From Sphingomonas sp. Leaf17 (GTDB lineage: Bacteria > Pseudomonadota > Alphaproteobacteria > Sphingomonadales > Sphingomonadaceae): DNA of 64,000 nt. Positions 7,824-16,853 of this stretch are shown here, piece after piece. Below the pieces are notes generated by a model. That model made no database searches. It saw only the letters and a program-made list of their open reading frames with translations, and had not been told where the DNA came from. Positions within the stretch are counted from its first letter, which is position 1; every line of letters begins with the position of its first letter. The stretch covers positions 1 through 64,000 of the forward strand of contig NZ_LMKL01000010.1 in assembly GCF_001421505.1 (NCBI RefSeq), in the 5' to 3' direction. The position numbers were made by a program, and so were the translations under genes.

Positions 7824-10145
7824 ATGGCGAGCCGCGCGCAGCCGGTCTTGTGGCGTGAAACGGTAAAGGCCGGGGCCGTGCGCAGCGGCGCGGTGATCGC
7901 CGCCGTCGCGCTGATGCTGGCCGCGCTGGTCATGGCGCTGGCGCTGGCCAGCTATCACGCGGGCGACCCGGCGATGAACACCGCGTCGGGCGGTCCGGCC
8001 CAAAACCTGCTGGGCCTGCCGGGTGCGTGGTTCGCCGATTTCGCGCTGTGGCTGCTGGGGCCGGTCGTCGCGCTGCTGCTGCCGATCGTGCCGATCGTGG
8101 CGATGCGGTTGTGGCGCGACCTGCCAGCGGGGCGCTGGGGCCGGATGGTGCGGATGGCGTTGCTGGGCACCGCCCTGATGGCGACGGCGCTGGCGTTCGT
8201 GTCCCGTTCGGCGGTCATGGCGTTGCCGGCCGGCTGGGGCGGTGTCGTCGGCCTTGGCGTGTCGGGTGCGATCCGCGCGGCCATCGGCCTGATCGGCGAC
8301 CCGGTCATCGAATTATGGAGCGCGCGCGCGATCGGGCTGGTCGCGGCGATCGCAGGGACGATCATCTGGGCGCGCAGCCTGGAAATCGACTTCGGCGAGC
8401 GGCGCTGGGCCAGCCGGGCATGGCCGCGCGGCCGGTTGTCGGTGCGACGGCAGGCTGATCCGGGCGTCGATGACGTGGCGGATGACGATGACGTGCCGCT
8501 GACGCTGACCGCGCGCCCCGTCCCCCGCGCGCTGGCCGAGCCGGACACGCGCCCCGCGCCGGTCATCACCGACCGGTCGTCGGCGCCGGTCGTCGCCAAG
8601 CCCAAGGCGCGGCAGGACCGGCTGGACCTGCGCGACAACTACACGCTGCCGAGTCTCGACCTGCTCAGCCCCGCGCCGGCATCGTCCAAGACGCCGATCG
8701 ACAAGGCGGCGTTGGAGCGCAACGCCCGGCTGCTGGAAAGCGTGCTCGACGATTTCCAGGTGAAGGGCGCGATCGTCGAGGTGCGGCCCGGCCCGGTCGT
8801 GACGATGTACGAGCTGGAACCCGCGCCCGGCATCAAGGCGAGCCGGGTCATCGCGCTGGCCGACGACATCGCCCGCAACATGAGCGCGATTTCCGCGCGT
8901 GTGGCGACGATTCCGGGGCGTACCGTCATCGGCATCGAGCTGCCCAACGCCAAGCGCGAGACGGTGGCGCTGCACGAACTGGTCGGCAGCCAGACGTTCG
9001 AGGATCAGGCGGCGCAATTGCCGATCATCCTGGGCAAGAACATCGCCGGCGACGCGGTGATCGCCGATCTGGCCCCGATGCCGCATCTGCTGGTCGCCGG
9101 TACGACGGGGTCGGGCAAGTCGGTCGGGCTGAACTGCATGATCCTGTCACTGCTGTACCGGCTGACGCCGGACCAGTGCCGGATGATCATGATCGACCCG
9201 AAAATGCTCGAACTGAGCATGTACGAGGATATTCCCCACCTGTTGTCGCCGGTCGTCACCGATCCGGCCAAGGCGGTGCGCGCGCTGAAATGGGCGGTCG
9301 AGCAGATGGAGGACCGCTATCGCCAGATGTCCTCGGTCGGGGTGCGCAGCCTTGCCAGCTTCAACGACAAGGTGCGCCAGGCCAAGGTCAAGGGCCAGCC
9401 GCTGGGGCGCAAGGTCCAGACCGGCTATCATCCCGACACCGGCCAGCCGATGTACGAGGAAGAAAAGCTGGAATACGACGTGTTGCCGCAGATCGTGGTG
9501 ATCGTCGACGAGCTGGCCGACCTGATGATGACCGCGGGCAAGGAGGTCGAGTTCCTGATCCAGCGCCTCGCGCAGAAGGCGCGCGCGGCGGGCATCCACC
9601 TCATCATGGCGACGCAGCGCCCGTCGGTCGACGTCATCACCGGCGTCATCAAGGCCAATCTGCCGACGCGCATCAGCTTCCACGTCACGTCGAAGATCGA
9701 TTCGCGCACCATTCTGGGTGAGCAGGGGGCCGAACAGCTGCTGGGCAAGGGCGACATGCTCTACATGCCCGGCGGCAAGGGCATCGTCCGCGTCCACGGA
9801 CCCTTCGTGACCGACGACGAGGTTCACGCGATCGCCGATCACTGGCGGTCGCAGGGGCGGCCCGACTATATCCAGTCGGTCACCGAGGAGCCGGAGGAAA
9901 GCTTCGACCTGGAAGGTGCGCCTACGGGTGAGGATTCGGCGGAGGACCAGCAGTATCGTTCCGCAATCCAGCTGGTGTGCGAGAGCCAGAAGGCCTCGAC
10001 CTCGTGGCTGCAGCGTCAGCTGCGGATCGGGTATAATTCGGCGGCGCGGCTGATTGAACGGATGGAGAAGGACGGCATTGTTGGCCGGCCCGACCATGTC
10101 GGCCGCCGCGAGGTGCTGCGCGATCGGGACGGGCATCCGGTCTGA
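7824..10145 (+). CDS. ftsK: DNA translocase FtsK
   Basis: A 773-aa septal DNA translocase that pumps chromosome dimers and terminus DNA at division. The N-terminal 190 residues contain about four hydrophobic membrane segments, followed by a short Pro-rich linker (about 200-285), the alpha/beta motor with Walker A AGTTGSGKS (about 425-433) and Walker B VVIVDELADL, and a C-terminal winged-helix gamma domain (STSWLQRQLRIGYNSAARLI) that reads KOPS. Ribosome binding site GAAGGA precedes the ATG. The linker is short compared with E. coli FtsK. Confidence 0.97.
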   Translation: MASRAQPVLWRETVKAGAVRSGAVIAAVALMLAALVMALALASYHAGDPAMNTASGGPAQNLLGLPGAWFADFALWLLGPVVALLLPIVPIVAMRLWRDLPAGRWGRMVRMALLGTALMATALAFVSRSAVMALPAGWGGVVGLGVSGAIRAAIGLIGDPVIELWSARAIGLVAAIAGTIIWARSLEIDFGERRWASRAWPRGRLSVRRQADPGVDDVADDDDVPLTLTARPVPRALAEPDTRPAPVITDRSSAPVVAKPKARQDRLDLRDNYTLPSLDLLSPAPASSKTPIDKAALERNARLLESVLDDFQVKGAIVEVRPGPVVTMYELEPAPGIKASRVIALADDIARNMSAISARVATIPGRTVIGIELPNAKRETVALHELVGSQTFEDQAAQLPIILGKNIAGDAVIADLAPMPHLLVAGTTGSGKSVGLNCMILSLLYRLTPDQCRMIMIDPKMLELSMYEDIPHLLSPVVTDPAKAVRALKWAVEQMEDRYRQMSSVGVRSLASFNDKVRQAKVKGQPLGRKVQTGYHPDTGQPMYEEEKLEYDVLPQIVVIVDELADLMMTAGKEVEFLIQRLAQKARAAGIHLIMATQRPSVDVITGVIKANLPTRISFHVTSKIDSRTILGEQGAEQLLGKGDMLYMPGGKGIVRVHGPFVTDDEVHAIADHWRSQGRPDYIQSVTEEPEESFDLEGAPTGEDSAEDQQYRSAIQLVCESQKASTSWLQRQLRIGYNSAARLIERMEKDGIVGRPDHVGRREVLRDRDGHPV

Positions 10146-10199
10146 GGATGTGGTTGCAGCACATGCCGGGGCCGGGCCGCTCCCCTGTCCTGCGCACTT

Positions 10200-10227
10200 C
10201 CCTTGCTCTCCCCCGCCGGCGCGGGGA
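10200..10227. repeat. GC-rich palindrome downstream of ftsK
   Basis: The run CTCCCCCGCCGGCGCGGGGAA can fold around the CCCCGC/GCGGGG arms. It lies in the 150-bp ftsK-DCC gap, has no T-run, and resembles the dispersed palindromes at 14039, 53430 and 63650. Confidence 0.4.
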
Positions 10228-10295
10228 AACGGGCCTGGCGACGGACAATTTGCCCAGGTGACGGCACCGTCCCGAAGGCGGATCGTTGACCGGGA

Positions 10296-10673
10296 ATGAC
10301 CAACACCACATCCCCGCCGCTGACCGTCTGGCATGACGGCGACTGCCCGCTGTGCCGGCGGGAGATCGCGCTGATGCGGCGGCTCGACACGCGCGGACGG
10401 ATCGATTTCGTCGATGCCAGTGACGGCGACGCGACCTGCCCGATCGACCGCCGCGACCTGCTCGCGCGGTTCCATGCGCGCGAGGACGGGCGGATGCTGT
10501 CGGGGGCGGCGGCGTTTGCGGCGATGTGGCGGGCAATTCCGGTGCTGCGGCCATTGGGACTGGCGGCGCGCAACCGGCATGTCCTGCGGGTGCTGGAGGC
10601 GGCCTATGTCGGGTTCCTGCGCGCGCGCCCTGCCCTGCAACGTCTTGTCCGGCGCGTGGAGCGGACGGCGTGA
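10296..10673 (+). CDS. DCC-family thiol-disulfide oxidoreductase-like protein (DUF393)
   Basis: A 125-aa protein whose N-terminus carries the family hallmark DGDCPLCRREI with a CPLC pair (residues 15-25). The DCC family is related to thioredoxin-fold redox proteins; substrates are unknown. It overlaps the DUF427 gene by 4 bp (GTGA) and lies 150 bp after ftsK. Confidence 0.85.
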   Translation: MTNTTSPPLTVWHDGDCPLCRREIALMRRLDTRGRIDFVDASDGDATCPIDRRDLLARFHAREDGRMLSGAAAFAAMWRAIPVLRPLGLAARNRHVLRVLEAAYVGFLRARPALQRLVRRVERTA

Positions 10674-11164
10674 GCGTGACGCCGATCGTACCCGGTCCGG
10701 GTCAGGAGAGCGTCTGGGCCTTCCCACGTCCGGCCATCGCACAAGCCTTTGCCGGGCATGTCGAGATCGTCCATGCGGGGCACCATCTGGTCGATACCCG
10801 CGCGAGCGTCCGCACGCTGGAGACAAGCCACCCGCCAAGCTATTATATCCCGCCGGCGGACATCGACATGTCGCTCATCCGGTCGAGCAAGCGGACCTCG
10901 TTCTGCGAATGGAAGGGTGTGGCGACCTATGTCGATGTGGTGATCGACGGACGGGTCTTTGCCGATATCGGCTGGCGCTATGCCGATCCGACACCGGGTT
11001 TCGCGCGACTGCGCGACCACATCGCGTTTTATGCCGATCCGTTCGACGAATGCCGCGTAGATGGCGAACGGGTGACGCCGCAGCCGGGCGGCTTTTACGG
11101 CGGCTGGATCACGTCACGCGTGACCGGGCCGTTCAAGGGCGTACCCGGCAGCCGGTTCTGGTAG
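10670..11164 (+). CDS. DUF427 domain protein
   Basis: A 164-aa protein with the DUF427 beta fold. Recognisable segments are VWAFPRPA near the start, SHPPSYYIP, the FCEWKG strand and the FADPF-like FYADPFDECRVDGE stretch. No biochemical role is established for the family. The GTG at 10670 sits in a 4-bp overlap with the upstream DCC gene; a longer open frame upstream is a shadow of that gene. Confidence 0.85.
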   Translation: MSVTPIVPGPGQESVWAFPRPAIAQAFAGHVEIVHAGHHLVDTRASVRTLETSHPPSYYIPPADIDMSLIRSSKRTSFCEWKGVATYVDVVIDGRVFADIGWRYADPTPGFARLRDHIAFYADPFDECRVDGERVTPQPGGFYGGWITSRVTGPFKGVPGSRFW

Positions 11165-11269
11165 CCATCTTCTGGTAGCCATCGCGGCGTGCGGCCATAT
11201 CATGCCGTCATCAGTTCACGGCGGGTTCAACCGGCGGGGACCAGGGTTTGCGTCGTTCAGGAGATTTTG

Positions 11270-11896
11270 ATGCGTTTCGTCACCGCCCTCATCGCGGCCT
11301 TCGCCGTTGCCGGCCCAGCCGCGCTGCTGGCCCCGCCCATCGCCGCGCAGGCGACGGGCGATCTTGCCCGCGTGCAGCAGCACCTGCGCTCGGTCGAATC
11401 GATGACCGCGACCTTTACCCAGGCCGATCGCGGCGGACAGGTGCTGACCGGCACGCTGACGCTGAAGAAGCCGGGCAAGATCCGGTTCCAGTATCAGAAG
11501 GGTGTGCCGATCCTGCTGGTCAGCGACGGGCGCGCGCTTTGGTTCATCGATTATTCGGTGAAGCAGGTGCAGGGCTTCCCGATCAAGAACTCGCCGCTCG
11601 GCGTCCTGCTCGATCCGACGCGCGATATCTCGCGCTATGCCCGGATCGTGCCGGGTGACGGCCGCGTCCTGAGCGTCGAGACGAACGATCCCAAGCATCC
11701 GGAATATGGCAAGATCACGCTGGTGTTCGCGCGCGATGCCGCCGCACCGGCCGGACTGTCGCTGCAAGGCTGGGTCGCGCTGGACAGCCAGGGCAATCGT
11801 ACCACCATCCGCCTGACGAATCAGCGGTTCAATACACCGGTGAGCGACGGGACGTTCCGCTGGAACGATCCACGGAAGGGGCAGCAGCGAAACTGA
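11270..11896 (+). CDS. lolA: Outer-membrane lipoprotein carrier protein LolA
   Basis: A 208-aa periplasmic chaperone that ferries lipoproteins from LolCDE to the outer membrane. Signal peptide at about 1-27 (MRFVTALIAAFAVAGPAALL, cleaved after IAAQA). LolA features include SMTATFTQ, the hydrophobic strand GTLTLKKPGKIRFQY and DGRALWFIDY. The ATG at 11270 follows CAGGAG. The ftsK-lolA-xth order is common in alphaproteobacteria. Confidence 0.93.
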   Translation: MRFVTALIAAFAVAGPAALLAPPIAAQATGDLARVQQHLRSVESMTATFTQADRGGQVLTGTLTLKKPGKIRFQYQKGVPILLVSDGRALWFIDYSVKQVQGFPIKNSPLGVLLDPTRDISRYARIVPGDGRVLSVETNDPKHPEYGKITLVFARDAAAPAGLSLQGWVALDSQGNRTTIRLTNQRFNTPVSDGTFRWNDPRKGQQRN

Positions 11897-12028
11897 CGAT
11901 TCCATTCATCTGCCCGACAGGTTGGCTGCCCTAAAGACCTATTGGCGGGTGTGAGCCGGTCCGGGATTTTCCCCCTGTTGCCCGGACATCACGTTCATAC
12001 CTTGCCTGCGTGACGAACGCTGAGTCGG

Positions 12029-12062
12029 CCCCCGTTCCATGCCCCCGGAACGGGGGTCTTTG
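12029..12062 (+). terminator. Rho-independent terminator after lolA
   Basis: A perfect 10-bp stem (CCCCCGTTCC at 12029-12038 with GGAACGGGGG at 12047-12056) with an 8-nt loop, followed by TCTTTG. It lies 132 bp after the lolA stop and 90 bp before xth. The tail is short of a full T-run. Confidence 0.7.
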
Positions 12063-12151
12063 CGTTTCGGGCGGCCCCCTCGTTCCCTTGGTCGCGCGTT
12101 CCCCTGATTGCTTGTTCCGGGGCCGCCGGGTCGCTACATCCGCGAGGCCTC

Positions 12152-12934
12152 ATGAAGATCGTATCCTGGAACATCAATTCGGTGCGCTTTCGCATCGCCA
12201 TCGTCGAACAGTTCCTGCGTGAAGCGGAACCCGACATCCTGTGCCTGCAGGAAACGAAGGTGGTCGATGGCGACTTCCCGATCGCGGCGTTCCATGCACT
12301 GGGCTACCCCCATGTCATCCTGAACGGCCAGCGGATGCATCACGGCGTCGCGATCGTGTCGCGCGTGCCGATCAGCGCCGACGACCGCTTCGACTGGCAG
12401 GCGAACAACGAGGCGCGGCATGTCGGTGTCCGGCTCGACAACGGCGTGCGGATCGAGAATGTCTATGTTCCCGCCGGCGGCGACGTGCCCGACCGGGTGG
12501 CGAACCCCAAGTTCGGGCAGAAGCTGGACTTTATCGAACGCATGACGCGCTGGTCGGCGGGGCTGGATTGCCCGGCGTTGCTGGTCGGCGATTTCAACAT
12601 CGCGCCGCTGGAGGCCGATGTGTGGAGCCACAAGCAACTGATCGACGTGGTCAGCCACACACCGGTCGAGGTCGCGGCACTGGACGCGCTGCGCCGGTCG
12701 AACAGATGGGTCGACCTGGGGCGGCATTTCCACCCCGCGCCAGCCCGCCTGCATACCTGGTGGAGTTACCGCGCCAAGGACTGGCTGGCGTCAGACCGGG
12801 GGCGGCGGCTGGACCATATGTGGGCGACCGAGAGCGTGGCGAAGGTGGCGACCGGCCATACCGTGTTCGAATCCTGCCGTGGGTGGCTGAAGCCGTCCGA
12901 TCATGTGCCGATCATGACGGAGTTCGACTTTTGA
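12152..12934 (+). CDS. xth: Exodeoxyribonuclease III
   Basis: A 260-aa AP endonuclease/3'-5' exonuclease of base-excision repair. Family motifs in order: SWNINSVRFR, LQETKV (catalytic Glu), the central GGDVPDR region, GDFNIAP (Asp/Asn) and the C-terminal RLDHMWAT and SDHVPI (catalytic Asp-His). Full length. Its stop overlaps the TTG start of ribA. Confidence 0.95.
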   Translation: MKIVSWNINSVRFRIAIVEQFLREAEPDILCLQETKVVDGDFPIAAFHALGYPHVILNGQRMHHGVAIVSRVPISADDRFDWQANNEARHVGVRLDNGVRIENVYVPAGGDVPDRVANPKFGQKLDFIERMTRWSAGLDCPALLVGDFNIAPLEADVWSHKQLIDVVSHTPVEVAALDALRRSNRWVDLGRHFHPAPARLHTWWSYRAKDWLASDRGRRLDHMWATESVAKVATGHTVFESCRGWLKPSDHVPIMTEFDF

Positions 12935-13998
12935 GCGAACCCAACCCGAGGTCGGTGGCGCGGGCGATCGACGCCATGCGGCGTGGCTGGCCGATTGCCA
13001 TTGCCGGCGCGGGCGAACCGATACTGACGCTGATGGCGATCGAAACCGGCGATGCGGTGCGGCTGGCCGCGTTCGATCCGACCGGGACGGCCGCCGTCCT
13101 GCTGTCCGCCGGGCGCGCGGCCACGCTGAAGCTGGCGAACCAGCGCGATGCGGCCGTGCCCGATGCCGCCGTGCTGGTCGACCGCGCGCCGTGGCTGGAC
13201 TTTGCCGCCGCGACCGCGCTGGCCGATCCCCAGCACGACCTGGCGACGCCGCTGAAGGGGCCTTTCCGCGCGATTCCGACCGCGTCGCCGGTGGCGGCCG
13301 CCGCCGCGATCCGGCTGGCGCGGGTGGCGGGGCTGCTGCCCGCCTTCTTCACCGGCGGCGTCGATCCCGACGTGACGATCACGCCCGCCGACATCGACAC
13401 GCATGAGGACGCGACCCGGCTGGCCATCGCCACCCGCGCGCGGTTGCCGGTGGCGGGTGCCGAGGACGCGGAGATCGTCGCGTTCCGATCACCCGAAAGC
13501 GCCGACGAGCATGTCGCCCTCCTGATCGGCCAGCCCAACGGTGAACCGCCCTTGGTCCGGCTGCACAGCGAATGCCTGACCGGCGACGTGCTGGGCAGCT
13601 TGAAATGTGATTGCGGGCCGCAGTTGCAAGCGGCCCTCGCCCGGATCGCGGAGAGCGGCTGGGGGATCCTGCTCTATCTGCGGCAGGAGGGGCGCGGGAT
13701 CGGCCTGGTCAACAAACTGCGCGCCTACCAGTTGCAGGATCAGGGCTTCGATACGGTCGACGCCAATACGCGGCTTGGCTTTGCGATCGACGCGCGCGAT
13801 TTCGGCGTGGCGGCGCGGATGCTGACTCTACTGGGGCAGGACCGGGTGCGGTTGCTGACCAACAACCCGGCCAAGGTCGCCGGGCTGGCGACGCACGGCG
13901 TGACGGTGATCGAGCGCGTCGCCCACGCCCTGCCCGCCAACCCGCACAATGCGCGCTATCTGGATACCAAGCGCGACCGGACCGGGCACCAGTTGTAG
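12931..13998 (+). CDS. ribA: GTP cyclohydrolase II with N-terminal extension
   Basis: Catalyses the first step of riboflavin synthesis from GTP. The C-terminal 200 residues are complete RibA: zinc ligands in HSECLTGDVLGSLKCDCGPQ, the QEGRGIGL loop, the DTVDANTRLG segment and LLTNNPAKV. The first 155 residues are an additional Ala-rich domain lacking the acidic catalytic residues of RibB, as in other alphaproteobacterial RibA proteins. The TTG at 12931 overlaps the xth stop (TTGA); the open frame upstream of it is an xth shadow. Confidence 0.9.
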   Translation: MSEPNPRSVARAIDAMRRGWPIAIAGAGEPILTLMAIETGDAVRLAAFDPTGTAAVLLSAGRAATLKLANQRDAAVPDAAVLVDRAPWLDFAAATALADPQHDLATPLKGPFRAIPTASPVAAAAAIRLARVAGLLPAFFTGGVDPDVTITPADIDTHEDATRLAIATRARLPVAGAEDAEIVAFRSPESADEHVALLIGQPNGEPPLVRLHSECLTGDVLGSLKCDCGPQLQAALARIAESGWGILLYLRQEGRGIGLVNKLRAYQLQDQGFDTVDANTRLGFAIDARDFGVAARMLTLLGQDRVRLLTNNPAKVAGLATHGVTVIERVAHALPANPHNARYLDTKRDRTGHQL

Positions 13999-14038
13999 GC
14001 TTTGCCCGACGGGCGACCAACGTAGGACCCTGCCCATC

Positions 14039-14120
14039 CCGGCGAAGGCCGGGGCCAAATTGGGCAAATGTTTGCGCGCTATTCCTGCCGCAAACCCTTT
14101 TGGGCTTCGGCCTTCGCCGG
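14039..14120. repeat. REP-like inverted repeat reaching into the HAD gene
   Basis: CCGGCGAAGGCC at 14039-14050 is the reverse complement of GGCCTTCGCCGG at 14109-14120. The right arm supplies the last codons of the minus-strand HAD gene (AKAEAQKGL tail). The core resembles the palindrome at 63650-63747, suggesting one dispersed family. Confidence 0.65.
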
Positions 14121-14813
14121 GGTGGTGCCCGAAGTGACGGGCGATGCTGTTATCCCCAGCAACCGCGCGACCTCGGCATAGTCGTTCGCGATGGCATCGA
14201 CGCCGATATCCAGCAGGCGCGCGTCGTGGCCGACCGCGCAGTGGCTGCCGGCGCACAGGCCGATGACATAGGCCCCGGAGGCAACCGCGCCGGTCGCGCC
14301 GACGGGGGAATCCTCGATGATCGCCATGCGCGCGATGTCGATGCCAAGCGCGTCGGCGGCGTGAAGATACAGGTCGGGCGCGGGTTTGCCGCGCGCTACA
14401 TGCTCGCGACCGCTGTACAGGTGATCGCCAAACACGTCGCGCAGGCCGATGTGGCGCAGGTGACGGTCGATCCAGCGGGTCGGGCTGGACGAGACGATCG
14501 CGCGCGGCAGGTCGGCGGGCAGCGACCGGACAAAGGCCACCGCGCCCTCGACCGCGTCGATGCCCGATTCCATCACCCGCTCATCCTCGGCCGCGCGCGC
14601 GACGTGGAAGGATTCCGGCACCGAGCCGCCAATCCGGCGTTCGATCGCGAGCAGGAAATCCGGGCCGGCCAGTCCCATGAAATGGGCCATCGATTCGGCG
14701 GGCGTCGTCGGATAGCCGGCGGCGGTCAGGGCCTGGGCGATCTGGCGGTTGCTGAGCGATTCACTTTCGATCAGGACGCCGTCGAAATCGAACAGCAGCG
14801 CGTCGTACGTCAT
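14079..14813 (-). CDS. HAD-superfamily hydrolase (phosphoglycolate phosphatase-like)
   Basis: A 244-aa HAD phosphatase with subclass I cap. Motif I is LFDFDGVLIES, motif II IVSSSPT, the Lys of motif III is in GKPAPDLYLHAA, and motif IV is IIEDSPVGATGAVASG. It is likely a small-molecule phosphatase; the substrate is undetermined. The C-terminal tail comes from a REP-like palindrome and is probably non-essential. The start ATG overlaps the PLP homeostasis gene stop by 4 bp. Confidence 0.88.
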   Translation of the reverse strand: MTYDALLFDFDGVLIESESLSNRQIAQALTAAGYPTTPAESMAHFMGLAGPDFLLAIERRIGGSVPESFHVARAAEDERVMESGIDAVEGAVAFVRSLPADLPRAIVSSSPTRWIDRHLRHIGLRDVFGDHLYSGREHVARGKPAPDLYLHAADALGIDIARMAIIEDSPVGATGAVASGAYVIGLCAGSHCAVGHDARLLDIGVDAIANDYAEVARLLGITASPVTSGTTPAKAEAQKGLRQE

Positions 14814-15493
14814 GCCAGTGTCTCCATACGCGGGCCGAACAGCGCGCTGCCGATCCGGACATGGGTCGCGCCGATTGTGACCGCCGTTTCGTAATCGTCG
14901 GACATACCCATGCTGAGCGCGGGCAGGTCGTGGTCACGCGCCAGTTTCGCCAGCAGCGCGAAATAGGGGGCCGGTTCGATATCGGCCGGGGGCAGGCACA
15001 TCAGGCCGATGACCGGCAGGCCGGCGTCGCGCGCGGCATCGACCAGCGCGGGCAGGTCGGCGACCGCGCAGCCGCCCTTCTGCTCCTCGTCGCCGATGTT
15101 CACTTGCACGAAACAGTCGGGGCGCCTGCCCGTCTTTTCCATCGCCCTGGCCAGGGCGGTCACGAGCGAGGCGCGGTCGACGACATGGATCACATCGAAC
15201 AGGGCAACCGCCTCGTCCGCCTTGTTCGACTGCAACTGGCCGATCAGATGGAGTTGGACGTCCGGGTAGGTCGCGCGGAGGTCAGGCCATTTGGCGGCGG
15301 TTTCCTGCACCCGGTTCTCACCGAACATCCGGTGCCCGGCCTCCAGCAGCGGCAGGATCGCGGCGGCATCGCGGGTTTTCGACACGGCGATCAACCCGAC
15401 CTCCTCCGGCTTGCGGCCGGCGAGCAGGGCTGCCTTGCCAATGCGGTCCCGGATGGTGGGCAAGTCGGTGCGGGTGGTGTCGTCTGGCGTCAT
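14810..15493 (-). CDS. PLP homeostasis protein (YggS/PROSC family)
   Basis: A 227-aa PLP-binding TIM-barrel protein without known catalysis, which buffers pyridoxal phosphate levels. The PLP lysine is in LIAVSKTRD (about 38). GENRVQE, LHLIGQLQSNK, VQVNIG, LMCLPP, SMGMSDDYE and RIGSALFG all match the family. It forms an operon with the HAD gene and is divergent from the ThiE-like gene 22 bp away. Confidence 0.94.
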   Translation of the reverse strand: MTPDDTTRTDLPTIRDRIGKAALLAGRKPEEVGLIAVSKTRDAAAILPLLEAGHRMFGENRVQETAAKWPDLRATYPDVQLHLIGQLQSNKADEAVALFDVIHVVDRASLVTALARAMEKTGRRPDCFVQVNIGDEEQKGGCAVADLPALVDAARDAGLPVIGLMCLPPADIEPAPYFALLAKLARDHDLPALSMGMSDDYETAVTIGATHVRIGSALFGPRMETLA

Positions 15494-15515
15494 GCGCGCT
15501 GCTATAGGGTCGGGC

Positions 15516-16070
15516 GTGCGCGACCGAAACCCTTTGCCGACGCTGTGGTTGATGACCGACGAACGGATGGGCGACGCGCTGTGGCCGGCGCTGCGCGCAC
15601 TGCCGCCGGGGTCGGGGGTGGTGTTCCGCCACTATGCCACGCCGTCCTTCGCGCGCCGCGCGCTGTTCGTGCGGGTGCGGCGGATCGCGCGGGCGCGGCG
15701 GCTGGTGCTGGTGGCGGCGCGATCCGTCGGGCTGGGCCGGTGCGACGGGGTGCATGGGCATGGGCGGGAGCGGGGGCCAGGTATCCGTACTTGGCCGGCG
15801 CATCGGCGGGCCGAGGCGCTGGCCGGGGTTCGGGCGGGGGCGGATGCGCTGTTCGTGTCGCCGGTCTTCGCGACCCGGTCGCACCCGGGGGCCGCTGCGC
15901 TGCGGCTGGGTCAGGCGGTGCGGATCGGGCGTGGCCTTGGACGACCGGTCATCGCGCTGGGTGGCATGACCGCGATGCGGTTTCGTCGGATCCGGCGGTA
16001 CGGGTTCGACGGTTGGGCGGCGATCGACGGTGTGACGCCGCAAACGGGCCGGACCCGAACCACGTCATGA
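15516..16070 (+). CDS. Thiamine phosphate synthase-like protein (ThiE/TenI family)
   Basis: A 184-aa protein with ThiE-type features: LWLMTDERM near the start, VFRHYATPS, DALFVSPVFATRSHPGA and VIALGGMTA. The family joins the pyrimidine and thiazole moieties of thiamine or acts as a TenI-like relative. It is shorter and more divergent than E. coli ThiE, so activity is uncertain. GTG at 15516 is the most likely start; MTDERMG 12 codons later is the alternative. Confidence 0.7.
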   Translation: MRDRNPLPTLWLMTDERMGDALWPALRALPPGSGVVFRHYATPSFARRALFVRVRRIARARRLVLVAARSVGLGRCDGVHGHGRERGPGIRTWPAHRRAEALAGVRAGADALFVSPVFATRSHPGAAALRLGQAVRIGRGLGRPVIALGGMTAMRFRRIRRYGFDGWAAIDGVTPQTGRTRTTS

Positions 16071-16089
16071 CCGGTCGAAAGGTTACAAA

Positions 16090-16115
16090 GGTTACACCCG
16101 CAGCAGGGGGTAACC
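16090..16115. terminator. Hairpin between convergent genes
   Basis: GGTTACACCC at 16090-16099 can pair with GGGGGTAACC (16106-16115) with one mismatch. It sits between the ThiE-like stop (16070) and the barrel-like protein stop (16128). There is no T-run on either side, so a terminator role is tentative. Confidence 0.4.
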
Positions 16116-16127
16116 GTCACGCCCGCA

Positions 16128-16853
16128 TCAGAAGCGGAACGCGGTTCCGACATAGACGGCCTGGCTGTCACGATGCGCCTCGTCGGTGCGGGCAAGCCGT
16201 TCGCGGTCGGAACGGTAGCGGACACCGGCGGTGACATCGAGATTGCGGGTCAGCGAATAGGCCCCGCCGACGTCGACCGAGTAGCTTTTCACGTCGTCGA
16301 CCAGCATCGGCACGGTGCCGAGCGGACGATCCGCCCCCGCCTTCATACCGCCGGTGAACCGGTTGCCGGCGTAGTTCAGGCCGATATCGACCCGCTCGCG
16401 GCTGCCGGGTGCGCCGCCGAGATCGACCTTGCCGACGTCACCGGTGACGGCAAGACGCTTCCAGCCGACACCGACGCCCAGATTATAGGCGATCGGCGCG
16501 ATGCCGACGGTCGGCGCGACGGCCGCGACCTGCGTGCCGACGGCACGGTTGGTCCGCGCGCGCACCGCGACGGTAATCGCCCGGTCGCCTTCGCGGCTGT
16601 CGGACGGCGTGAACCGGAAACTGCGGGTATCGAGCGCACCGCGGGCAAACAGCGCGGCGAGCTTGGGGTCGGCGGCGGATGGCGTGAACGACCCGAGCGA
16701 CCGGGTCGACATGGCACGGCGGGCGTCGCGATTGGCCTGTTCGGTCGCACCGAAAGCGGGCGCAACGATGAACGCGGTGGTGACCAGCACCCCCGCCGTT
16801 ATCCCTGCAATGATCCGCCTTGCGACCAAAACCCATCCCCTTGAGAACCGCAT
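16128..16853 (-). CDS. Exported beta-barrel-like protein of unknown function
   Basis: A 241-aa precursor with a signal peptide (hydrophobic stretch ITAGVLVTTAFIVAPAFGA at about 18-36). The second half is a run of alternating hydrophobic strands (NLGVGVGWKRLAVTGDVGKV, SVDVGGAY, VTAGVRYR) and ends in aromatic FRF, the usual signal for outer-membrane barrel insertion. I cannot name a family. ATG 16853 has no clear ribosome binding site; a TTG at 16829 lies 7 nt after AAGGGG and may be the true start. Confidence 0.7.
   Translation of the reverse strand: MRFSRGWVLVARRIIAGITAGVLVTTAFIVAPAFGATEQANRDARRAMSTRSLGSFTPSAADPKLAALFARGALDTRSFRFTPSDSREGDRAITVAVRARTNRAVGTQVAAVAPTVGIAPIAYNLGVGVGWKRLAVTGDVGKVDLGGAPGSRERVDIGLNYAGNRFTGGMKAGADRPLGTVPMLVDDVKSYSVDVGGAYSLTRNLDVTAGVRYRSDRERLARTDEAHRDSQAVYVGTAFRF

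Noticed and set aside
9147..10838. 563-aa minus-strand frame over ftsK
   Set aside because: Shadow frame: low-complexity Arg/Ala/Asp composition and no recognisable domain, opposite to an intact ftsK.
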